A DNA stretch of 8,243 bases. Origin: Jatrophihabitans sp. (GTDB lineage Bacteria; Actinomycetota; Actinomycetes; Mycobacteriales; Jatrophihabitantaceae). Both the position numbers and the translations under genes were made by a program. Location of the stretch: assembly GCA_025966255.1 (NCBI GenBank), contig JAOPVG010000114.1:1-8243 (forward strand), written 5' to 3'. Position 1 is the stretch's first letter, and every line of letters starts with the position of its first letter. The notes under the pieces were generated by a model. That model did not search any database. It had not been told where the DNA came from and saw nothing but the letters and a program-made list of their open reading frames with translations. This document shows, one piece after another, positions 1 to 5,787 of this stretch.

Positions 1-2
1 CG

Positions 3-1682
3 CCACCGCCCCCCGCACCCGAGCCGCCCGCCGCCCGCACCGAGACCACCCCGCCCGAACCGGTCGCGCGCCATGCCGCCCCGGACGATGACGACTCGGC
101 CCCACCGCCGATCCGTTCGGCCCTGCAGCCGATCGTCGTCGCCGCCCATCCGGTCACCGACGGCACGGCTCGCCCGCTTGCGTCCACGGCCCCGCTCGTC
201 TTCCGGGCCCGCGAGCCTCGTCCTGACCCGTCGAAGGACGCCACGCTCCCGGCCCCGATGCTGCGGGCTGTGGAACGAGCCGTCGTCACCCGGGCCCCGG
301 CCGAGCTGGCGCAAGCCATCCGCTCGAGCCACGGCGTCGACGTCAGCGAGGTGCCGGTCCAGCGCGACACCGACGCCGCCAGCGAGGCCCGGCAGCGCCG
401 GGCCCGGGCGTTCACGCGCGGCGGCCGGGTCTTCCTGCCCGAGACGGCCGGCGCGTTGAACTCGCCGGAGGCCCGCGGTCTGCTCGCCCATGAACTCGTC
501 CATGCCGCCCAGCAGCTGCGCTTCGGCGGCGCGCTGCCGGACGAGAGCACGCCGGAAGGCCGCGCGCTCGAGGCCGAGGCCGTCGCCGCCGAACGGATGT
601 ACTCCGCCGCCCCGACCGCGCCGTTCGAGGAACCGGTGCTCGTGCACGCGCCGCAGGCGGTGACGGCGGGTTGGGTCGAGACCCTCGTTACGCAGCGGGC
701 GGGCGACGCGGTCGACTACCTCAACGAGCAGACCACGCTCGACGACTCCCAGCGGGCGAACTTCGACGCGGCGGCCGAAGAGGCAGCCAAGCGGGTGTGG
801 GACGACTATCGCGAGCGCGGCGGCTCCGGCTCCTCGGACACCCCGTTCACCACGCCGGCCGAGGAGCAGATCGCCGAGCGACAGTTCCTGGACGTCATCA
901 ACACCGAACTCGACGCGCGGGGTGAGGCCCGGCAGTCCAGCCTCAGCGACGACGACCGGGAGCGCGTTCGCCAGATGCTCAGCGGCTCGGCCGGCGGCTC
1001 GGGCGGCGGACAGCTCGCCCCTCCTCCGTCGACCGCCGCGAACCGCTGGCAGCAGAACACGTTCGGTTCGGCAACTGCACTGGGCGGGGACTTCGCCGGC
1101 CTCATGGCATGGACCCCCTGGGGACGACCGGACGGCCACGAAGCCGGCGGGGCGGCCGAACCGCCGAGTCGGGCGAGCCAGTTCCTCGGGCACCTGACCG
1201 GCGACGGCCCCGCGCCGCAAGCCGGCGGACAGGCCGGCCAGACGCAACCGGGCCTGGGCGGCGCCGGGACGGCCGAACACCCGACCGGGTTGAGCCGCTT
1301 CGCCGCCAACCTGTTCGGCGCGGATGCGGCGCTGGGGGCCGACGTCGGCGGACTCTCCGCGCTCTTCCACGGCCGCGGGTTCGACCCCGGGGGCGCCGGC
1401 CAACCGGGGACCGGCACGGGACCGGACGGCGCGGGCGGACAGTCAGCTCACTCCTCCGACGCGCACCGGCGCTACCTGGCGAGCCGGGGGGGCATCGACC
1501 CCGTGACCAACCTCGCGCGGGAGAACGAACCCGGGTCGGACCAAGCCGGCGGGCATGCCGCCGACCCCGACATCGATCTGGACGAACTCGCTCTGCGCCT
1601 CTACGCCCGCCTTCGCAGCCGTCTGCGTCGGGAACTCCTTGTTGACCGTGAGCGGGCCGGCCTGCTCACCGATTACCGGTAA
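3..1682 (+). CDS. DUF4157 (eCIS core domain) protein, 5'-partial
   Basis: This frame is open from the window edge, so the protein has at least 559 residues and starts upstream. The ATG at 258 is internal: 85 stop-free codons precede it with matching codon use. Residues are counted from position 3. Residues 1-85 are Pro/Ala-rich and probably disordered. Residues about 86-205 match DUF4157, including the VDVSEVPVQRDTDAA segment, the zinc-peptidase-like LLAHELVHAAQQ (HELVH at residues 163-167) and a downstream acidic helix, ALEAEAVAAE, that may supply a third ligand. A helical charged region follows to about residue 335, then a Gly/Pro-rich region with three degenerate repeats. The last 39 residues form a charged helical tail containing ELLVDRERAGLL. 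DUF4157 proteins are frequent in eCIS loci, and their role (processing, assembly or payload) is not settled. It lies 9 nt upstream of the tube gene. Family call is firm; function is unknown. Confidence 0.88.
   Translation, partial: PPPPAPEPPAARTETTPPEPVARHAAPDDDDSAPPPIRSALQPIVVAAHPVTDGTARPLASTAPLVFRAREPRPDPSKDATLPAPMLRAVERAVVTRAPAELAQAIRSSHGVDVSEVPVQRDTDAASEARQRRARAFTRGGRVFLPETAGALNSPEARGLLAHELVHAAQQLRFGGALPDESTPEGRALEAEAVAAERMYSAAPTAPFEEPVLVHAPQAVTAGWVETLVTQRAGDAVDYLNEQTTLDDSQRANFDAAAEEAAKRVWDDYRERGGSGSSDTPFTTPAEEQIAERQFLDVINTELDARGEARQSSLSDDDRERVRQMLSGSAGGSGGGQLAPPPSTAANRWQQNTFGSATALGGDFAGLMAWTPWGRPDGHEAGGAAEPPSRASQFLGHLTGDGPAPQAGGQAGQTQPGLGGAGTAEHPTGLSRFAANLFGADAALGADVGGLSALFHGRGFDPGGAGQPGTGTGPDGAGGQSAHSSDAHRRYLASRGGIDPVTNLARENEPGSDQAGGHAADPDIDLDELALRLYARLRSRLRRELLVDRERAGLLTDYR
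1041..1364 (+). repeat. Degenerate protein repeats in the DUF4157 protein
   Basis: Two copies are clear. Copy A (1041-1112) encodes NRWQQNTFGSATALGGDFAG plus four residues. Copy B (1293-1364) encodes SRFAANLFGADAALGADVGG plus four residues. They align without gaps with 11 of 24 residues identical by hand count (R, N, F, G, A, L, G, D, G, L, A). A weaker partial copy, SQFLGHLTGDG, starts at 1176. Spacing is 135 and 117 nt. Linkers are rich in Gly, Pro, Ala and Gln. The DNA has diverged, so this is old protein-level duplication, not a recent DNA repeat. Confidence 0.6.
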
Positions 1683-1685
1683 GGA
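1681..1685 (+). promoter_or_regulatory. Ribosome binding site, first tube gene
   Basis: AAGGA overlaps the TAA stop of the DUF4157 gene and sits 6 nt before the ATG at 1692. It supports that start and suggests coupled translation of the two genes. Confidence 0.7.
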
Positions 1686-1691
1686 CACGCC

Positions 1692-2156
1692 ATGCCACTC
1701 AATGACACCACCAAGATCGGTCTCGCGAACCGCTTCCACGTCGTGGTCGATCAGAGCAGCTACGACCTCGGCAGCTGGCAGAAGTGCGAGGGCCTCGACG
1801 TCACCTGGGACGTCCCGGACTACCGGGCGGGCGACGCCGGCAACATGCGCTTCTTCTTCCCCGGGAACACCAAGTACAAGCCGATCAAGTTGATCCGGGC
1901 CGCCACGGCCGAGGACTCGGCCAAGGTTCGCGACTGGCTGAACAAGAACGCCTGGACCCAGGCCGCGACGCGCGGTGGCATCACCATCACGTTGTTCGAC
2001 TCGTTCGCCGAGCCCATCCTCACCTGGAACCTCAAGAACACCCTGCCGAAGGGCTGGTCGATCAACGCGATGGACGCCGGCGCGAGTTCGGTCGCGATCG
2101 AGACGCTCGAGATCGACCACGAGGGCTTCCTCGAGGATGAGCGGATGCTTTCGTGA
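1692..2156 (+). CDS. CIS inner tail-tube protein, first paralog
   Basis: A 154-residue protein of the phage tail tube family (T4 gp19-like; Afp1/Afp5/Pvc1-like). Such proteins form hexameric rings that stack into the rigid inner tube driven through the target envelope when the sheath contracts. Visible hallmarks are LANRFHVVVD near residues 11-20, GSWQKCEGLDVTWDV, the AATAEDSAKVRDWL helix, ITITLFDS, and the C-terminal IETLEIDHEGFL ending at residue 147, followed by a short polar tail. Length is normal for the family. There is no signal peptide, as expected for a particle assembled in the cytoplasm. It is a clear paralog of the next gene, which it overlaps by 4 nt (GTGA). Whether it forms the main tube or a specialised ring next to the baseplate cannot be read from sequence alone; the main tube is the likelier role because the following paralog is nearer the baseplate genes. 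Confidence 0.93.
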   Translation: MPLNDTTKIGLANRFHVVVDQSSYDLGSWQKCEGLDVTWDVPDYRAGDAGNMRFFFPGNTKYKPIKLIRAATAEDSAKVRDWLNKNAWTQAATRGGITITLFDSFAEPILTWNLKNTLPKGWSINAMDAGASSVAIETLEIDHEGFLEDERMLS

Positions 2157-2644
2157 GTGCGTTCGGCCCTGGCGCTGCCGCCACCGGACCAATGCAGCTC
2201 AGCCTGCGAGACATGCTGGGCTTGAACAACCGCTTCCACGTCACGATCTCCGGCATCGACCTCGGCGGCTGGGGCCAGTGCAAGGGGCTCGAGGTCGACT
2301 TCAAGAACGATCACGTTGATCAGGGCGGCGTCTACGACTACCAGAAATGGACGCCCGGAGGCCTCAACTACAGCCCGATCACGCTGCGCCGGGCGGTCAA
2401 TCCGGCCGATTCGGCGAAGGTGCAGCAGTGGCTGTCGTCGATGGTCAACAGCTGGGTGCACTCCGCGAAGGTGCCCGACGGCGGGACCGCGGTCATCACG
2501 TTGTTCCACTCCGACGGGACACCGGTCATGACCTGGTCCCTTCGCAGCGTCTACCCGAGCAAGTGGTCCGGACCGGAGTTGGACGCATCGACGGCCGGCA
2601 TAGCGATGGAGACCTTGCAGATCGTGCACGAGGGCTTCCTGTGA
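2153..2644 (+). CDS. CIS tail-tube protein, second paralog
   Basis: A 163-residue tail-tube protein homologous to the preceding gene: LNNRFHVTISGIDLGGWGQC near the N-terminus, the NPADSAKVQQWLSS helix, AVITLFHSDGTPVMTWSL, and a C-terminus ending exactly at METLQIVHEGFL. The GTG start overlaps the previous stop (GTGA), typical of coupled translation; the nearest Gly-rich ribosome site (GAGG at 2133-2136) is rather distant. An in-frame ATG at 2192 (residue 14) is the alternative start and would remove an Ala/Gly-rich leader while keeping the whole domain. CIS particles commonly encode more than one tube paralog, with one forming the ring or rings joining the tube to the spike complex. Its place directly before the LysM and VgrG genes suggests that role here (inference). 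Confidence 0.92.
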   Translation: MSAFGPGAAATGPMQLSLRDMLGLNNRFHVTISGIDLGGWGQCKGLEVDFKNDHVDQGGVYDYQKWTPGGLNYSPITLRRAVNPADSAKVQQWLSSMVNSWVHSAKVPDGGTAVITLFHSDGTPVMTWSLRSVYPSKWSGPELDASTAGIAMETLQIVHEGFL

Positions 2645-2649
2645 AAGGA
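2644..2649 (+). promoter_or_regulatory. Ribosome binding site fixing the LysM gene start
   Basis: AAAGGA, starting at the last base of the preceding TGA, lies 8 nt before the ATG at 2658. The later in-frame ATGs at 2667, 2733 and 2754 have no comparable site, so the glycine-rich N-terminal extension is very probably translated. Confidence 0.7.
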
Positions 2650-2657
2650 CGTACGTC

Positions 2658-3425
2658 ATGGTGAGCATGGACGTCGGCGTCGGCGCGGTGGCCGGCGCGG
2701 CGGTCGGTATCGGCGTCGGCATCGCCTCGGTGATGACCGGTGGCGTCCCGGCCATGATCCGGTGCCTCGAACCCGATGCCCTGGGTCTGGTGCTGTTCGA
2801 CTTCAACCCGAGCGCGATCAAGATGGACCGCAAGCCCAACACCACGACGACACCCAGTCGAACGCGGGGCGCGTCCACGCCGATCAGCCAGAAGACCAAG
2901 CCGCCGACGATCAACCTCAGCAAGGTGATCTTCGTCGGCGAAGACACCAAGATGCGCGTGGACACGCTGTTCGCCTGGTGCGCTCCCCCAGCGGGACTCA
3001 TCACGGCGATCGTCGGGCTCTTCACCGTCACCTCGACCGTGCAGCCCACGCTCACCTTCCAATGGGGCCCGCCGATGCTCGGCTTCATGTACGACGTGAA
3101 GCTCACCCAGGTGACCGCGAACTACACCCGGTTCCACTCGAGCGGCATCCCGATCCGGGCCGAGATGACGATCGCGATGCAGACGGTCCCGAACATCATG
3201 TCGACGATCCCGACGAACCCGACCTCCGGCGGCCAGCCCGGACGCAGCACCCACCTCATGCGGGACGGCGAATCGCTGCAGTCGATCGCGCAGACCCACT
3301 ACGGCCGGCCCGGCGTGTGGCGCAAGATCGCTGAGATCAATGGCATCACCGACCCCAACCGGGTTCGGCCCGGAACCACCGTCTACCTACCCGGACCGGC
3401 CGAGATCACGGCAGGGGGGCGATAG
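2658..3425 (+). CDS. LysM-domain baseplate/tube adaptor protein (Afp7-like)
   Basis: A 255-residue protein. The C-terminal LysM domain spans residues about 198-245 (THLMRDGESLQSIAQTHYG, then PGVWRKIAEINGITDP and VRPGTTVYLPG). In phage and CIS baseplates, LysM proteins such as T4 gp53 and Afp7 act as structural clamps around the spike or tube hub, rather than as cell-wall hydrolases. The central part begins with ALGLVLFDFNPSAIKMDR (FNP at residues 49-51), a pattern typical of these proteins, and continues with TLTFQWGPPMLGFMYDVKLT and YTRFHSSGIPIRAEMTIAMQ, a beta-rich core. Unusual is residues about 5-32, an Ala/Gly/Val stretch resembling a glycine zipper, ahead of the usual family start. The gene lies between tube and spike genes, matching the Afp order, and ends 2 nt before the VgrG start. 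Confidence 0.9.
   Translation: MVSMDVGVGAVAGAAVGIGVGIASVMTGGVPAMIRCLEPDALGLVLFDFNPSAIKMDRKPNTTTTPSRTRGASTPISQKTKPPTINLSKVIFVGEDTKMRVDTLFAWCAPPAGLITAIVGLFTVTSTVQPTLTFQWGPPMLGFMYDVKLTQVTANYTRFHSSGIPIRAEMTIAMQTVPNIMSTIPTNPTSGGQPGRSTHLMRDGESLQSIAQTHYGRPGVWRKIAEINGITDPNRVRPGTTVYLPGPAEITAGGR
2670..2753 (+). other. Glycine-zipper-like N-terminal extension of the LysM protein
   Basis: The codons give VGVGAVAGAAVGIGVGIASV and a following MTGGVPA, a small-residue hydrophobic stretch with repeated GxxxG/AxxxG spacing and no charged residue. It is long enough for one membrane or membrane-like helix but has no positively charged N-terminal region as in a signal peptide. The recognisable family core begins just after it. 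Confidence 0.6.
3413..3419 (+). promoter_or_regulatory. G-rich ribosome binding site for the VgrG GTG start
   Basis: An AGGGGGG run lies 8 nt before the GTG at 3428, within the end of the LysM gene. No ATG occurs in the appropriate position, and the protein aligns with the family from its first residues, so GTG is the likely start. Confidence 0.55.
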
Positions 3426-3427
3426 GC

Positions 3428-5371
3428 GTGGGACTACTCGACGGACCGGAGCCGGGCAATGTCATGCCCTCCGTGTCGGTCGGCAAGCTCGTCGGCCTTC
3501 CCTTGCTGCCGACCGTCTCGGACCTGCTGATCCGCGCCGTCGTCGACACGCACCTGCACCTGCCCGACATGTTCGAGCTGCACTTCAATGACCAGGACGG
3601 CTCGGTCGTCGACGATGCCGGGCTCACCGTCGGCGCGTCGGTCAAGATCGACGGCGCCAAGTTCATGGACCACTCGCCGACGACGCTGATCAAGGGCGAA
3701 GTGACCTCGATCGAGGCTGTCTGCGAAAACATGTCGATCATCACCGTCGTCCGCGGCTACGAGAAGGCGCACCGCCTGCAGCGCGCCCGGCGTAGCCAGA
3801 CCTTTCTCAACATGACCGACTCCGACATCGCGACGAAGGTGGCCCGCAATGCCGGGCTCGACATCGGGAAGATCGACAGCAGCTCAACCACGCACGACCA
3901 CATCTCCCAGGTCGCGCAGACCGATTGGGACTTCCTCGTCCAGCGCGCCCGCGAGATCGGCTTCGAAACCGGGGTCAGCCAGGGCAAGTTCTTCTTCCGC
4001 CGAGCGTCGGGCATGCCCGCGGGCGGCCTGGGCGGCGCGCTGTCGTCGGCCGTGTCCGCCGTGGCCAGCGCGCTGGGTCTCGGCGGCGCGCTGACCTACA
4101 AGGAGAATCTGATCAGCTTCTATCCCCGCATCTCGGCGGCGAACATCACGCCCGACGTCGAGGTGCGGATGTGGGACGGCAAGGGCGCGCGCGTCGTCGT
4201 CGGAAGTGCACCGGCGAAGTCCGGGACGGCCACGATCGACGGCGAGGACCCGGTCAAGCTCGCGAAGTCGTTCACCGACGGCTTCCTGCCGGCCCTGCCG
4301 TCCCTTCCCTCGCTGCCGCCGATTCCGGGTCTGCCGATGCCTGACTTCGGCAGCACCCCGAGCAGCACCGCCTACGTCGTCGTGAATCACCCGCTCGCGA
4401 ACGGCAGCGCCGCGAACGGCGCCGCGGACGAGATGGCGAAAGGCCTGGCCGATCACATCTCGAGCACCTTCGCCGAGGCCGAGGGCGTGGCGGTCGGTGA
4501 TCCGACGATCCAGGCCGGCGAGCAGATCGAGATCAAGGGCGTCCCCAAGCAGTTCGGCGGAAAGTGGACGGTCACGAACGCCCGGCACGTCTTCGACCCC
4601 GAAGAGCAGGGCTACATGACCCACTTCGTGGTCAGTGGTCGTTCGGACCGATCGCTGTTTGCGCTGGCGTCCGGTGGCGGGGGCTCGCCGGCCGCGCGCT
4701 CGCAGATCGACGGCCTGGTCTGCGGCGTGGTCACCAACGTCCGCGATCCCGACAAGCACGGCCGGGTGAAGCTCGCGCTGCCGTGGCTGTCGCCGGCGTT
4801 CGAGACCGACTGGGCGCGAGTCGCGCATCTCAGCGCGGGCGCGCGAACCGGCGCGATGTTCCTCCCCGAGGTCGGCGACGAGGTGCTCGTCGGCTTCGAG
4901 TTCGGCGACCCGCGCCGCCCGTACGTGCTCGGCGGGCTGGTGAACACGAACTCCAAGTTCTCGACGATGGATGCCGCGGTCAAGAGCGGCGCCGTCACCG
5001 GGCGCGGCCTGGCGTCACCGGCCGGTAACCAGCTCCTGTTCAGTGACGAGTTGCCGCCCGGCCCACCCGGATTGCCGCCGACGAAGTCCGAGGTCACGCT
5101 CGGCACGGGTGACGGCAACATCGCCCTGTCGATCGACCAGGTCGCCGGCACGGTCACGCTCAGCTGCAAGCCGGCACCGCCGGCCAGCAAGACACCCGCC
5201 GGCACCCTCACCATCGATTGCTCGGGCGCGGGGAAGATCGCGATCAAGGGCGGCGCAGGTGGCGTCAAGATCGAGAGCGACGGCCAGCTCGAGCTCGCCG
5301 GAAAGCTCGGCGTGAAGATCACGAGCAACGCGATGGTGCAGGTCCAAGGCCAAATGATTCAGCTGAACTGA
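3428..5371 (+). CDS. VgrG-like spike protein (Afp8-like; gp27/gp5 fusion)
   Basis: A 647-residue protein forming the trimeric hub and spike at the particle tip. The N-terminal half is the phage late control gene D / gp27-like hub: FELHFNDQDGSVVDDAG at residues about 49-65, GYEKAHRLQRARRSQTF, and TDWDFLVQRAREIGFE at 165-180. Residues 427-506 form the gp5-type OB fold, starting IDGLVCGVVTNVRDPDKHGR and containing LPEVGDEVLVGFEFGDPRRP and YVLGGLVN. The remainder is a beta-helix-like needle with repeating valine-rich strands, ending VQVQGQMIQLN. There is no extra C-terminal effector domain. Two insertions stand out: an Ala/Gly/Ser hydrophobic stretch at residues 195-222 and a Pro/Leu-rich linker at 287-310. 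GTG start; it ends 8 nt before the gp25-like gene. Family call is firm. Confidence 0.95.
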   Translation: MGLLDGPEPGNVMPSVSVGKLVGLPLLPTVSDLLIRAVVDTHLHLPDMFELHFNDQDGSVVDDAGLTVGASVKIDGAKFMDHSPTTLIKGEVTSIEAVCENMSIITVVRGYEKAHRLQRARRSQTFLNMTDSDIATKVARNAGLDIGKIDSSSTTHDHISQVAQTDWDFLVQRAREIGFETGVSQGKFFFRRASGMPAGGLGGALSSAVSAVASALGLGGALTYKENLISFYPRISAANITPDVEVRMWDGKGARVVVGSAPAKSGTATIDGEDPVKLAKSFTDGFLPALPSLPSLPPIPGLPMPDFGSTPSSTAYVVVNHPLANGSAANGAADEMAKGLADHISSTFAEAEGVAVGDPTIQAGEQIEIKGVPKQFGGKWTVTNARHVFDPEEQGYMTHFVVSGRSDRSLFALASGGGGSPAARSQIDGLVCGVVTNVRDPDKHGRVKLALPWLSPAFETDWARVAHLSAGARTGAMFLPEVGDEVLVGFEFGDPRRPYVLGGLVNTNSKFSTMDAAVKSGAVTGRGLASPAGNQLLFSDELPPGPPGLPPTKSEVTLGTGDGNIALSIDQVAGTVTLSCKPAPPASKTPAGTLTIDCSGAGKIAIKGGAGGVKIESDGQLELAGKLGVKITSNAMVQVQGQMIQLN

Positions 5372-5374
5372 GGA
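5370..5374 (+). promoter_or_regulatory. Ribosome binding site fixing the gp25-like start
   Basis: GAGGA overlaps the VgrG TGA stop and lies 5 nt before the ATG at 5380. It identifies 5380 as the start; an upstream in-frame ATG at 5218 would add 54 residues of out-of-frame VgrG sequence with no family resemblance. Confidence 0.75.
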
Positions 5375-5379
5375 CACGG

Positions 5380-5787
5380 ATGACATACGACTTCGTCGGA
5401 GCCGGCTGGGCGTTTCCCCTCGGGGTGGACGCCCGGGGCGGCATCGCGCTCGCCCGACGCGACCAGGAACTCGAACAGGCGATCCGCCTGATCCTCGCCA
5501 CGTATCCGGGCGAGCGGCCGATGCGGCCGGAGTTCGGTTCCCGGCTGCGCGACTACGTGTTCCGGTCAGCGACGATCGACACCGCGGCCGAGCTGGCCAA
5601 CGAGGTCGAGAACGCGCTGTTGCGTTGGGAGCCCCGCATCGTCGTGGACTCGGTCAACGTGACGGTGGACCCCGACGATCGCAGTCGTCTCTACATCGAC
5701 CTGAACTACTCGGTGAAGGGCACGAACGACCGCCGCAACCTGGTGTTCCCCTTCTATACGATCCCCGACGACGGAAGCGACTACTGA
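5380..5787 (+). CDS. gp25-like baseplate wedge protein (Afp9-like)
   Basis: A 135-residue protein of the GPW/gp25 family, a small conserved baseplate wedge component that contacts both the sheath and the gp6-like wedge and helps start sheath polymerisation. Visible signatures are a Gly-rich N-terminus (GWAFPLGVDARGGIALA), then the helix QELEQAIRLILATYPGERPM, MRPEFGSRLRDYVF, and the characteristic EPR motif in LLRWEPRIVVDSV at residues 84-86. It ends in beta strands (LYIDLNYSV, NLVFPFYTIP). Length is normal. The start at 5380 is chosen for its adjacent GAGGA and the fit to the family. Its TGA overlaps the next ATG (TGATG), so the two wedge proteins are probably made together. In Afp and PVC loci a PAAR tip gene usually follows gp25; none does here. 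Confidence 0.95.
   Translation: MTYDFVGAGWAFPLGVDARGGIALARRDQELEQAIRLILATYPGERPMRPEFGSRLRDYVFRSATIDTAAELANEVENALLRWEPRIVVDSVNVTVDPDDRSRLYIDLNYSVKGTNDRRNLVFPFYTIPDDGSDY

Noticed and set aside
258..260. ATG at 258 as the start of the DUF4157 gene
   Set aside because: The frame is open back to position 3 with matching codon use, no ribosome site precedes 258, and the DUF4157 domain begins right at this point, so a truncated start is unlikely.
73..459. Plus-strand 128-codon frame starting at 73
   Set aside because: Arg/Pro/Ser-rich nonsense composition overlapping the open DUF4157 frame, which continues from the window edge.
1820..3106. Long minus-strand open frame (428 codons) opposite the tube and LysM genes
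   Set aside because: It spans three well-recognised plus-strand genes and is the stop-poor mirror frame expected in GC-rich DNA; its translation resembles no family.
3249..3392. LysM domain as a sign of a peptidoglycan hydrolase
   Set aside because: No catalytic domain is attached, and the gene sits between tube and spike genes, where LysM proteins are structural baseplate parts.
3884..4828. Long minus-strand open frame (314 codons) opposite the VgrG gene
   Set aside because: Arg/Gly/Asp-rich translation typical of an antisense frame over a real GC-rich gene, with no domain or ribosome site.
5020..5371. Toxin or effector domain fused to the VgrG C-terminus
   Set aside because: The region is regular valine-rich beta-needle sequence and ends soon after; no separate domain is visible.
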